The position numbers and the translations under genes were made by a program. Shown here in pieces: positions 1-7,153 of a stretch of 16,286 nt of DNA. This DNA is from Clostridia bacterium (GTDB lineage: Bacteria; Bacillota; Clostridia; Christensenellales; UBA1242), in contig CAAGCR010000055.1 of the NCBI GenBank assembly GCA_900768425.1, positions 1-16,286 on the forward strand, given 5' to 3'. The notes under the pieces are model-generated. The model was not told the DNA's origin. It was given only the letters and a program-made list of their open reading frames with translations, and did no database searches. Each line of letters opens with the position of its first letter. The first letter of the stretch is position 1.

Positions 1-125
1 AAGATAAAATAGACAAATTTGAGCAAAACTTAGGATTATACTACAACGAAAACAAAGTTGCTCCTAAAACAAAATCTGCACTTGCCGATTATGTAAACAT
101 TGTTGACGATTCTACCAAACAATAA
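1..125 (+). CDS. C-terminal fragment of an unidentified protein
   Basis: An open frame enters from the left edge (first full codon at base 3) and runs 40 codons to a TAA at 123-125. The tail is hydrophilic and rich in Lys, Asp and Asn, and ends DDSTKQ. No motif or family can be recognised in so short a piece. That it is coding at all is inferred from the uninterrupted frame, the ordinary codon mix and the lack of any other feature. No convincing U-tract terminator follows it; the gap downstream holds inverted repeats instead. Confidence 0.5.
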   Translation, partial: DKIDKFEQNLGLYYNENKVAPKTKSALADYVNIVDDSTKQ

Positions 126-162
126 AATGTGTGCTTATAGTTTAAACTTTTGTAACAAACAG

Positions 163-241
163 AATAACAATAGAAATAATGTAAATGTCTTTTTTTGCAT
201 TAGTATAAAAATTTTATACTAAAATCCTATTCTTTGTTATT
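163..241. repeat. Nested inverted repeats with a 23-bp palindrome
   Basis: The centre, 200-222, is a perfect palindrome with 11-bp arms around a single A at 211. It is flanked by a second inverted pair: AATAACAA at 163-170 and TTGTTATT at 234-241, extended inward by AGAA/TTCT with a one-base bulge. Neither hairpin is followed by a U-tract on the + strand, so a simple terminator is unlikely. An operator for the downstream gene, or a stabilising 3' structure for the upstream transcript, are both possible. The function is inferred; the symmetry is directly visible. Confidence 0.5.
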
Positions 242-303
242 GATTTTATTGGATTAATCATGTAAACCAATATTTGAAACAAAGACTAAAAGAAAAATTG
301 TAT

Positions 304-333
304 TTGACTTTTGATAAATGTAAATAATATAAT
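304..333 (+). promoter_or_regulatory. Sigma-70/SigA-type promoter of the fucosidase gene
   Basis: TTGACT at 304-309, an 18-bp spacer and a perfect TATAAT at 328-333. The normal start point, about 7 bp past the -10 box, falls at or next to base 340, which is the A of the ATG. No Shine-Dalgarno sequence lies between the promoter and the gene, so the transcript is predicted to be leaderless. Confidence 0.7.
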
Positions 334-339
334 ATTATT

Positions 340-1356
340 ATGGAAAACATATATAATTGGTTTAAAGATGCAAAATGTGGCTTAATAATTCATTTTGGGC
401 TTTATTCTTTATTGGGTGGAGAGTATAAAACTTATAAAATGAATTCATATTGTGAGTGGATTCAATCTTACGCTCGAATCAAAAATTCCGAATATTTCAA
501 ATTGGTTGAGAAGTTTAACCCAATATATTTTAATGCTGAAGAAATTGTAAAATTTGCTAAAAATAATGGATTCAAATATATAATTTTTACAGCGAAACAT
601 CATGATGGGTTTTGTATGTTCCACTCTAAATATGATGATTGGAATATTTCAAAAACTCCATACAAAAAAGATATCGTTAAACAACTTTCTGATATGTGTA
701 AAAAATACGGCATAAAGTTTGGCATATATTATTCACAAGATTTGGATTGGCACGAACCAAATGGTGGTGGATACAATTGTGATAATAGTGATTGTGCTGG
801 AACAAGTTGGTGTAATGATTGGGACTTTACCAATAAAGATAAAAACTTTGATTTGTATTTTAATAATAAAGTTCTTTTTCAAGTTGAAGAACTTTGTAAA
901 AATTATGGCACAATAGATTTGTTTTGGTTTGATACACCAAAAACTATCAATCTAGAACAAAGTCAACAACTTTACAATTTGGTTAAGGTACTGCAACCTA
1001 ATTGCCTTATAAATTCTCGCTTAGGAAATGGTAGTTATGATTATGTCACATTAGGTGATAATGAAATACCTGATAAAATTACTGATAGTACTAGCAAAGA
1101 TTTTAATGATATTAACGGTATTAAATATTCAAAAAATAGTTTATATGAATCTGTTTGCACTCTTAATAACACTTGGGGATATTCTAAATTTGACAATAGT
1201 TATAAAACTATACAACAAATAAGAAGTATAAAAGACAAACTTAACAAATTGGGAGTTTGTTATACTATAAATCTCTCGCCAGACCCTACTGGTAAAATAC
1301 CAACTGAAAGTTTGGAAATATTGTCGAAATTAGATAATTGGCAGAAAGAATACTAA
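340..1356 (+). CDS. Alpha-L-fucosidase, GH29 family, catalytic domain only
   Basis: Predicted glycoside hydrolase that removes alpha-L-fucose from glycans by a retaining mechanism. The 338-aa protein begins almost directly with the family's opening block (WFKDAKCGLIIHFGLYS, residues 7-23). TAKHHDGF follows at 84-91, YYSQDLDW at 130-137, WFD at 196-198 with D198 in the position of the nucleophile, and NTWGY near residue 280. The end (SPDPTGKIP, then a Trp-containing helix) matches the close of the catalytic barrel; the C-terminal beta-sandwich of many larger members (about 450 aa or more) is missing. There is no signal peptide, so it should act in the cytoplasm on imported fucosylated oligosaccharides. 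Starting further downstream would remove the conserved first strand, which supports this ATG despite the absence of a ribosome site. It stands alone, with its own promoter and terminator. Family is certain; the exact substrate is not. Confidence 0.88.
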   Translation: MENIYNWFKDAKCGLIIHFGLYSLLGGEYKTYKMNSYCEWIQSYARIKNSEYFKLVEKFNPIYFNAEEIVKFAKNNGFKYIIFTAKHHDGFCMFHSKYDDWNISKTPYKKDIVKQLSDMCKKYGIKFGIYYSQDLDWHEPNGGGYNCDNSDCAGTSWCNDWDFTNKDKNFDLYFNNKVLFQVEELCKNYGTIDLFWFDTPKTINLEQSQQLYNLVKVLQPNCLINSRLGNGSYDYVTLGDNEIPDKITDSTSKDFNDINGIKYSKNSLYESVCTLNNTWGYSKFDNSYKTIQQIRSIKDKLNKLGVCYTINLSPDPTGKIPTESLEILSKLDNWQKEY

Positions 1357-1389
1357 GTATACAAACACACAAATTTAAGTTAAAATGCA

Positions 1390-1417
1390 AAAAAATTTGC
1401 CATAAGGCAAATTTTTT
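1390..1417 (+). terminator. Intrinsic terminator after the fucosidase gene
   Basis: A 12-bp stem (1390-1401 with 1406-1417) with an ATAA loop. The arms are an A-run, TTT and GCC on the left, and GGC, AAA and a T-run on the right. Because A-run and T-run are symmetric it could work in both directions. Its right half is shared with a good promoter for lepA. Confidence 0.7.
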
Positions 1418-1425
1418 ATTACAAT
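1397..1425 (+). promoter_or_regulatory. Predicted lepA promoter inside the terminator hairpin
   Basis: TTGCCA at 1397-1402, a spacer of exactly 17 bp and TACAAT at 1420-1425. Start of transcription is expected near 1432, giving a leader of about 40 nt before lepA. The -35 box and much of the spacer coincide with the preceding terminator stem. Confidence 0.5.
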
Positions 1426-1462
1426 ATATCAAAGTAATTTGCTTGTTTAAGTAAAAAATGCT

Positions 1463-1468
1463 AGGAGA
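1463..1468 (+). promoter_or_regulatory. Ribosome binding site that fixes the lepA start
   Basis: AGGAGA ends 4 bases before the ATG at 1473. An in-frame ATG at 1458 lies upstream of this site and has no ribosome site of its own, so 1473 is the better start. Confidence 0.75.
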
Positions 1469-1472
1469 AATT

Positions 1473-3284
1473 ATGTCAGATAGACAAAAATATATTCGCA
1501 ACTTTTGTATCGTTGCACACATAGACCATGGTAAGAGTACACTTGCTGATAGGCTTATTGAAAAAACAGGAACAGTAAGTTCTCGTGATATGGAAGACCA
1601 ACTGCTAGACAGTATGGATATTGAGCGTGAACGTGGAATTACCATTAAACTAACACCAACCCGAATGTTTTACACAAAAGATGGTATTGAATACACATTA
1701 AATTTAATTGACACGCCGGGACACGTAGACTTTACCTATGAAGTATCACGCTCGCTTGCTGCCTGCGAAGGTGCAATTTTAATTGTAGATGCATCGCAAG
1801 GGGTTGAGGCTCAAACTTTGGCTAATGCGTATTTGGCTATTGATAATAATTTGGAAATTTTGCCAGTAATAAATAAAATTGACTTGCCGAGTGCAGATAT
1901 TCCGAGAGCAAAACAAGAAATTGAAGATGTTATAGGTATTCCAGCAGATGAAGCACCTTGCATTTCTGCAAAAGATGGTATCAATATTGAACAAGTGTTA
2001 GACCAGGTTATACAAATGGTTCCTTGCCCAAATGGTGATGAAAATGCTCCACTTAAAGCACTCATATTTGATAGTTATTATGATAACTTTAAAGGTGCTG
2101 TATGTTTTGTGCGCGTTTTTGATGGCTCGTGCAAAATCGGTGATAAAATTTTAATGATGCAAACGGGTAAAACCTATGAAGTGACAGAGGTTGGTGTTTT
2201 TACGCCAAATATGAAACCATGCAACATTCTCCAAGCGGGCGATGTCGGTTATATATGTGCTAGCATTAAAAATTTGCTAGACACCAAAGTTGGTGACACA
2301 ATAACCTATGCGGATAACCCGGCACAAAAGCAACTTCCGGGCTATAAAGAAGTTCAACCTGTTGTGTTTAGTGGTATATTTCTAGTTGATGGCAGTAAAT
2401 ATGGAGATTTAAAAGATGCGTTAGAAAAATTAAAACTTAACGATGCTTCTTTGACATTTACACCAGAAGTCAGTAAAGCGCTCGGCTTTGGTTTTAGATG
2501 TGGTTTCTTAGGTCTTTTGCATATGGATATTATAACTGAAAGACTAGAACGCGAGTTTAATTTGGACATAATCACAACAGCACCAAGTGTATCATATAAC
2601 GTATATAAAACAAATGGCGATATGTTGGTTGTGTCAAATCCATCAATTTTACCACCGGTTGGAGAAATAGCAAAAATTGAAGAACCAATGGTAAAATTAT
2701 TTGTATTTACTCCGCCGGAATATGTCGGGCCAATTATGGAACTTTGTCAAGATAAACGTGGTGAATATAAAGACTTGCAATATTTGGATAAAGGTCGTGT
2801 AAGATTAGAATATAAAATCCCATTGGGAGAAATTATTTATGACTTTTTTGATAGTCTAAAATCACGAACAAAAGGTTATGCTAGTTTAGATTACGAAATG
2901 GCAGGTTTTGAGCCTAGCGATTTGGTAAAACTAGATATCCTATTAAATGGCGAACCTTGTGATGCATTAAGTTTAATTACTCATAGAGAAAAAGCATACG
3001 AGCGTGGTAGAAATATTGCTGAAAAATTAAAAAAGGTAATACCAAGACAATTATTTGAAGTGCCAATACAAGCGTGCATTGGCGGAAAAATTATAGCAAG
3101 AGAAACAATTTCGGCACTTAGAAAAGATGTTCTTGCAAAGTGTTATGGCGGTGATATATCTCGTAAACGCAAACTTCTTGAAAAACAGAAAGAAGGTAAA
3201 AAGCGTATGCGTAAAATTGGTTCAATAGAACTCCCAAGTGAAGCGTTTATGAGTATACTAAAAACAAATGATGATGAAGAATAA
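1473..3284 (+). CDS. lepA: Elongation factor 4 (LepA), ribosomal back-translocase GTPase
   Basis: LepA is a translational GTPase related to EF-G that binds stalled or over-translocated ribosomes. The 603-aa product has the usual family length (about 600). Visible GTPase motifs are AHIDHGKS (15-22, P-loop), RERGITIK (52-59, switch I), DTPGHVDF (80-87, switch II) and NKID (134-137). The LepA-specific C-terminal end is intact: a conserved LRKDVLAKCYGGDISRKRKL block, then a Lys/Arg-rich stretch and SIELPSEAFMSIL. It lacks EF-G domain IV, as the family does. hemW follows 89 bp downstream in the same direction, a pairing common in Bacillota, where hrcA-grpE-dnaK-dnaJ often come next; here they do not. 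Nothing looks degraded. Confidence 0.97.
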   Translation: MSDRQKYIRNFCIVAHIDHGKSTLADRLIEKTGTVSSRDMEDQLLDSMDIERERGITIKLTPTRMFYTKDGIEYTLNLIDTPGHVDFTYEVSRSLAACEGAILIVDASQGVEAQTLANAYLAIDNNLEILPVINKIDLPSADIPRAKQEIEDVIGIPADEAPCISAKDGINIEQVLDQVIQMVPCPNGDENAPLKALIFDSYYDNFKGAVCFVRVFDGSCKIGDKILMMQTGKTYEVTEVGVFTPNMKPCNILQAGDVGYICASIKNLLDTKVGDTITYADNPAQKQLPGYKEVQPVVFSGIFLVDGSKYGDLKDALEKLKLNDASLTFTPEVSKALGFGFRCGFLGLLHMDIITERLEREFNLDIITTAPSVSYNVYKTNGDMLVVSNPSILPPVGEIAKIEEPMVKLFVFTPPEYVGPIMELCQDKRGEYKDLQYLDKGRVRLEYKIPLGEIIYDFFDSLKSRTKGYASLDYEMAGFEPSDLVKLDILLNGEPCDALSLITHREKAYERGRNIAEKLKKVIPRQLFEVPIQACIGGKIIARETISALRKDVLAKCYGGDISRKRKLLEKQKEGKKRMRKIGSIELPSEAFMSILKTNDDEE

Positions 3285-3310
3285 TTTTTTCTATGAAAAA
3301 TATTTTAAGT

Positions 3311-3338
3311 TTATGCTAGTCAAATTTGACTAGCATAA
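3311..3338. repeat. Perfect 28-bp palindrome between lepA and hemW
   Basis: Bases 3311-3324 are the exact reverse complement of 3325-3338, with no mismatch. As RNA it would form a 12-bp hairpin with a 4-nt loop. Only AATT rather than a U-run follows, so it is a poor intrinsic terminator. It may be an operator, a transcript-processing or stability element, or a weak terminator. Confidence 0.65.
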
Positions 3339-3373
3339 TTTCTATAACAACAAAACATAAAGGTAAAATATAT

Positions 3374-4531
3374 ATGAAAGATAAAATATCATTATATGTG
3401 CATATTCCATTTTGTATGAGTAAATGCTCATATTGTTCTTTTATATCTCGCTGTGCCACAAAAGATGAAATAGAAGAATATTTTAAATTTTTAAATGTAC
3501 AAATAATTGCCGAAAGTGCAATGGTAAAAGATAGAACTGTTGCAACCATATATTTTGGTGGTGGAACTCCAAGTTTTGTAGATGAAAAATATATAGTGCA
3601 AACAATGAACACTTTAAGGCAGTATTACAATATAGATAAAGACGCAGAAATAACAATAGAGTGTAACCCCTGTTCGGTAACTGTTAATAAATTAAAGGCA
3701 TATAAAAGGGTTGGTGTTAATAGAATAAGTTTTGGCGTGCAAAGTTTAAACAATGATTGTTTAAAAATAATTGGTAGAAAGCATAATAGATTAATAGCAT
3801 TAGATGCCATTAAAACAGCACAAAAAGTCGGTTTTGTTAATATATCGGCAGATTTATTAATAGGCATACCAAACCAAACACAAAATATGCTTATAAAAGA
3901 TATAAAAACTCTTTCAAATTTAGGTATTAAACATATATCAGCCTATATGTTAATGTTGGAAAAAGGAACTAAACTGTATGAACAGGTATTCATAGATAAT
4001 ACACTAAATGTTGCGAATGATGAAGAATGTGTTAATATGTACAACTGTGCATATAGTTTGTTAAAACAACTAAATTTTAAACGCTATGAAATAAGCAATT
4101 TTGCTATCAGTGGTTACGAATGCAAACACAATATTAATTATTGGGATATGGGTGAATATTTGGGCTTTGGTGTTGCAGCTCATAGTTATATAAATGGTTA
4201 TAGAATAGAAGGGTTTAATAGATTTGACGATTATTATAAATTTGTTAGAGAAAAATATATTTTAAGAATGCGTCCCTCTGTTATGACAAAAAGTGAAAAA
4301 CTATCCAACGAGCAAAAAATAGAAGAATATATAATGTTGTCACTTCGTCAAACAAAAGGTATAAATTTACACACTTTAAAAGATCTAGGTTATGACTTAA
4401 TCAATGAAAAAAGCGATACTATAAATACATTAAAAAGACATCAAATAATAGATTATAATAAAGATAATTTATATATTACCGAAAGCAATTTTGGTGCATC
4501 AAATCAAATAATATTAGAATTGTTGCCATAA
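3374..4531 (+). CDS. hemW: HemW, radical SAM heme chaperone (formerly annotated as oxygen-independent coproporphyrinogen III oxidase-like)
   Basis: The 385-aa protein has the radical SAM cluster motif C14-x3-C18-x2-C21 inside HIPFCMSKCSYC, then GGGTPS (62-67), FGVQS (120-124) and ADLLIGIPNQT (159-169). HNINYW at 252-257 matches the HNxxYW motif that marks HemW and is linked to heme binding. The Cx3Cx2C form without the extra Cys of true HemN, and the length near 380, favour HemW, which delivers heme to apoproteins, over a coproporphyrinogen dehydrogenase. The start at 3374 follows an AAAGG-like site at 3359-3363; an in-frame non-ATG start at 3326 would begin inside the palindrome and add 16 unconserved residues. 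No hrcA follows. Confidence 0.92.
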   Translation: MKDKISLYVHIPFCMSKCSYCSFISRCATKDEIEEYFKFLNVQIIAESAMVKDRTVATIYFGGGTPSFVDEKYIVQTMNTLRQYYNIDKDAEITIECNPCSVTVNKLKAYKRVGVNRISFGVQSLNNDCLKIIGRKHNRLIALDAIKTAQKVGFVNISADLLIGIPNQTQNMLIKDIKTLSNLGIKHISAYMLMLEKGTKLYEQVFIDNTLNVANDEECVNMYNCAYSLLKQLNFKRYEISNFAISGYECKHNINYWDMGEYLGFGVAAHSYINGYRIEGFNRFDDYYKFVREKYILRMRPSVMTKSEKLSNEQKIEEYIMLSLRQTKGINLHTLKDLGYDLINEKSDTINTLKRHQIIDYNKDNLYITESNFGASNQIILELLP

Positions 4532-4560
4532 ATTTTTTTAAAAAAATATTATAAAAACTC

Positions 4561-4589
4561 TTGCAATATTTTAAATTGTATGATAATAT
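4561..4589 (+). promoter_or_regulatory. Predicted promoter for the ylxM-ffh-rpsP-khpA group
   Basis: TTGCAA at 4561-4566 and TAATAT at 4584-4589 with a 17-bp spacer; the overlapping GATAAT at 4582-4587 is an alternative -10 box with a 15-bp spacer. The start would fall near 4596, inside the left arm of the hairpin just downstream. Confidence 0.4.
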
Positions 4590-4590
4590 G

Positions 4591-4610
4591 GTTAAGTAAA
4601 AATACTTAAC
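4591..4610 (+). terminator. Hairpin after hemW, possible weak terminator
   Basis: A perfect 8-bp inverted repeat (GTTAAGTA at 4591-4598, TACTTAAC at 4603-4610) with an AAAA loop, followed by GGTG and five Ts. It could end hemW transcripts while a transcript starting from the overlapping promoter would lack the full left arm. The displaced U-tract makes the call uncertain. Confidence 0.35.
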
Positions 4611-4700
4611 GGTGTTTTTAATATTATTTGCAATTAAATTTATTGCTCTGCAATGCGGTCTTTATTTCGCAAAAATTAGTTGAACAAATTTAGGTGTTTT

Positions 4701-5003
4701 ATGGAGTTAGAAAAAACTGTAACACTCGGCTTACTTTTAGATACATACGGCTCACTTTTAACAACACGTATGAAAGATATTTTAACCATGTATGTATGTG
4801 AAAATTTAAGTTTACAAGAAATAGGTGAATATTTTAAAATTAGTAAACCGGCAGTGTTGGACGCAATTAGAATGTCTAGTCAAAAACTATTAAATTTTGA
4901 AAATAAAATCAAAATGTTACAACTTAAAAATGAGATTAATAATCTTATAGAAAACAATGTTGTTTCAAAAGATAATTTACAAAAATTGATTGAAAAATAC
5001 TAA
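4701..5003 (+). CDS. ylxM: YlxM-family protein, putative SRP-associated HTH protein
   Basis: A 100-aa protein with the YlxM/p13-like layout. It opens with a short helix and the family signature LLLDTYGSLLTTRM (residues 10-23), then a sigma-factor-region-4-like helix-turn-helix (LSLQEIGEYFKISKPAVLDAI, about 33-54), and ends in a Lys-rich helical tail. YlxM lies next to ffh in Bacillota and related groups and has been linked to the signal recognition particle; a regulatory role is assumed from the HTH and position. AGGTG at 4692-4696 precedes the ATG at 4701; an upstream TTG at 4680 is less likely. The stop is 34 bp from the ffh start, so the two should be co-transcribed. Confidence 0.88.
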   Translation: MELEKTVTLGLLLDTYGSLLTTRMKDILTMYVCENLSLQEIGEYFKISKPAVLDAIRMSSQKLLNFENKIKMLQLKNEINNLIENNVVSKDNLQKLIEKY

Positions 5004-5037
5004 TTTTTTTCAAAAAAAATTAAAAAAGGAGTTAAAA

Positions 5038-6360
5038 ATGGGGCTATTTGGTAGTTTAAGTGAAAAAATGTCACACATTTTTAGTAAATTAACTAAACGC
5101 GGGAAATTAACTGAATTAGAAGTTAAAGAGGCAATGCGTGAAATTAAAATGGCACTTTTAGAAGCCGATGTCAACTATCTTGTTGTTAAAGACTTTATTA
5201 AAAAAGTATCTGAAAAAGCAGTAGGTGATACAGTTCTAAAAAGTTTAACTCCGGGGCAACAAGTCATTAAAATTGTCAATGAAGAAATGATTGAACTTAT
5301 GAAAAGCCCAGACCAAAAGTTAAAAGTAAGTTCAGCTCCACCAACTGTAATTATGATGTGTGGTTTGCAAGGTGCTGGTAAAACAACCCATGTAGGAAAA
5401 CTTGGTCATTTATTAAAAAAGAGCGGTAAAAGAGTTTTGGCAGTCGCGTGCGATATTTATCGTCCGGCAGCAATAAATCAATTAAAAGTTGTTGCGTCAC
5501 AAGCGGGCATTGGTTTTTTTGAAAAAGGTACACAAAATCCGGTAAAAACAGCCAAACAAGCAGTTGAATTTGCACTTAGTCAAGGTTATGATACAGTTAT
5601 TTTAGATACCGCGGGCAGACTTCACATTAATGAAGAATTGATGAATGAATTAAAAGCAATTAAAAAAGAAGTAAATCCAACCGAAATTTTGCTTACAATA
5701 GATGCAATGACAGGTCAAGATGCCGTAACCGTTGCAGAAACATTTAATAATGATTTGGACATAACAGGTGTTGTTGTTACAAAACTAGATGGTGACACTC
5801 GTGGTGGCGTAGCACTTTCAGTTAAGGCCATAACTGGAAAACCAATTAAGTTTTGTGGTGTGGGTGAAAAAATCGGTGACTTAGAACCATTCTATCCAGA
5901 TCGCATTGCTTCACGTATTCTAGGAATGGGTGATGTTCTCACATTAATTGATAAAGCACAAGAAGCAGTTTCCGAAGAAGAAGCAAAAAAATTAGAAAAA
6001 GCCTTTAAAGAAAACAGTTTTACATTTGAAGATTATTTAACACAAATGGAAAATCTTAAAAAAATGGGTAATATAAATGACATAATATCAATGATTCCAG
6101 GGCTTGGGGCACAAATGCAAAATGTGCAAATTGATGAAAAACAATTATTGCATAATAAAGCAATAGTACAAAGTATGACAGTAAAAGAACGTAGAAATCC
6201 GGACCTAATAAAGGCAAGTCAAAAAAAGAGAATTGCAGCGGGCAGTGGTACAACTATTCAAGATGTCAATTTGCTTTTAAAACAATTTGCTCAGTCAAAG
6301 GATATGCTAAAACAAATGAAAAACAAAAAAGGCTTGCTTGGCAAGTTTATGGGCTTTTAA
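5038..6360 (+). CDS. ffh: Signal recognition particle protein Ffh (SRP54)
   Basis: Ffh binds 4.5S/6S SRP RNA and signal peptides of nascent membrane proteins, and forms a GTPase pair with FtsY at the membrane. The 440-aa protein has all three domains. The N domain spans about 1-90. The G domain has GLQGAGKTT (109-117), DTAGR (190-194) and TKLDGDTRGG (248-257). The Met-rich M domain runs from about residue 295, with SMIPGLG and the RNA-binding block SQKKRIAAGSGTTIQDVN. A clean AAGGAG at 5026-5031, 6 bp before the ATG at 5038, fixes the start and rules out the in-frame start at 4990 inside ylxM. The SRP RNA gene was not seen in the window. Confidence 0.97.
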   Translation: MGLFGSLSEKMSHIFSKLTKRGKLTELEVKEAMREIKMALLEADVNYLVVKDFIKKVSEKAVGDTVLKSLTPGQQVIKIVNEEMIELMKSPDQKLKVSSAPPTVIMMCGLQGAGKTTHVGKLGHLLKKSGKRVLAVACDIYRPAAINQLKVVASQAGIGFFEKGTQNPVKTAKQAVEFALSQGYDTVILDTAGRLHINEELMNELKAIKKEVNPTEILLTIDAMTGQDAVTVAETFNNDLDITGVVVTKLDGDTRGGVALSVKAITGKPIKFCGVGEKIGDLEPFYPDRIASRILGMGDVLTLIDKAQEAVSEEEAKKLEKAFKENSFTFEDYLTQMENLKKMGNINDIISMIPGLGAQMQNVQIDEKQLLHNKAIVQSMTVKERRNPDLIKASQKKRIAAGSGTTIQDVNLLLKQFAQSKDMLKQMKNKKGLLGKFMGF

Positions 6361-6498
6361 TAATACAAAAACGTGATAATTTTTAAAAATAATATAAAAA
6401 TCATCAAATATTATTAAAAAAATAAATAATTATGGTATTTCAACCTAAAACAAAAGTTTTGAGTTTAAATATATATACTTTAAAAAAGGAGAAAAACA

Positions 6499-6756
6499 AT
6501 GGCAGTTAAAATTAGATTAACAAGATTAGGAGATAAAAAATCACCTTTCTACCGCGTTATCGTTGCAGATTCACGTGCGCCAAGAGATGGTAAATTTATC
6601 GACTTACTTGGAACTTATGATCCACTTAAAAACCCTGCTGAAATCAAAATTGATAACGAAAAAGCAGCAAAGTGGTTAAAAAATGGTGCTGTTCCAACAG
6701 ATACAGCTAGAAACTTGCTTGTAAAAAGCGGTGTTATTGAAGAAAAGAAAAACTAA
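6499..6756 (+). CDS. rpsP: 30S ribosomal protein S16
   Basis: The 85-aa protein carries the full S16 pattern: VKIRLTRLGDKKSPFYRVIVADSR at the N-terminus, then DGKFIDLLGTYDP, and the WLKNGAVPTDTARNLL helix. S16 binds 16S rRNA early in small-subunit assembly. AAGGAGA at 6486-6492 gives ideal spacing to the ATG. A 138-bp A/T-rich gap separates it from ffh; I see no strong terminator there and no promoter good enough to call, so co-transcription with ffh is likely. Confidence 0.98.
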   Translation: MAVKIRLTRLGDKKSPFYRVIVADSRAPRDGKFIDLLGTYDPLKNPAEIKIDNEKAAKWLKNGAVPTDTARNLLVKSGVIEEKKN

Positions 6757-6782
6757 AACATCTATAATCAAGGGGTGAAAGT

Positions 6783-7013
6783 ATGGAAGAACTTGTTAAA
6801 TACATTGTAACCAACTTGGTTGACAATGAAGACGAGGTTAAGATTGAATCTGTCCGCGAGGGCGATTCAATAAACATTATGGTTACAGTTGCACCAGATG
6901 ATATAGGCAAAGTTATAGGCAAAAATGGTCGTATTGCTCAAAGCATAAGAGCAATTGTAAAATCCGTATCTGCGAAGGAAAAGATTAGATATAATGTTAA
7001 AATTAACAAATAA
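6783..7013 (+). CDS. khpA: KhpA (YlqC), single KH-domain RNA-binding protein
   Basis: A 76-aa protein consisting of one KH domain. The GxxG loop is GKNG at 46-49 inside VIGKNGRIAQSIRAIVK, after a beta-strand region (INIMVTVAPDDIG). KhpA pairs with KhpB/Jag in Gram-positive bacteria and binds many RNAs, affecting cell elongation and division; that role comes from the family, not this sequence. AGGGGTG at 6771-6777 precedes the ATG. Its position 26 bp after rpsP matches the Bacillota order rpsP-ylqC, but rimM, trmD and rplS, which usually follow, are absent and a terminator closes the group instead. Confidence 0.93.
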   Translation: MEELVKYIVTNLVDNEDEVKIESVREGDSINIMVTVAPDDIGKVIGKNGRIAQSIRAIVKSVSAKEKIRYNVKINK

Positions 7014-7028
7014 TTATTAATTTTATGT

Positions 7029-7074
7029 TAAAAAAACAAAATTTCATTTATTTTTTTGAAATTTTGTTTTTTTA
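7029..7074. terminator. Bidirectional intrinsic terminator after khpA
   Basis: An 18-bp perfect stem (7029-7046 with 7057-7074) and a 10-nt loop. The arms are A-rich on the left and T-rich on the right, so a U-tract is produced whichever strand is read. It sits between khpA (+) and the convergent 184-aa gene (-) and can serve both. Confidence 0.8.
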
Positions 7075-7153
7075 TATTTAATTATTAACTAATAAAATAG
7101 TGTAAAAACTCATTTTTTAATATTTATTCTTTAACAAAAATTCTGTTTATAAA

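Noticed and set aside
1458..1472. Upstream ATG for lepA
   Set aside because: It precedes the AGGAGA site, which is correctly spaced only for the ATG at 1473.
3316..3612. Antisense open frame over the 5' end of hemW
   Set aside because: It is a shadow of hemW codon use, begins inside coding sequence, and has no ribosome site; the same holds for the other antisense frames inside lepA, ffh, pyk, glmS and glmM.
4611..4700. Structured leader or small RNA before ylxM (ATTGC/GCAAT and TGCG/CGCA pairings)
   Set aside because: The stems are only 4-5 bp and match no RNA family I know. The SRP RNA core with its GGAA loop is not present.
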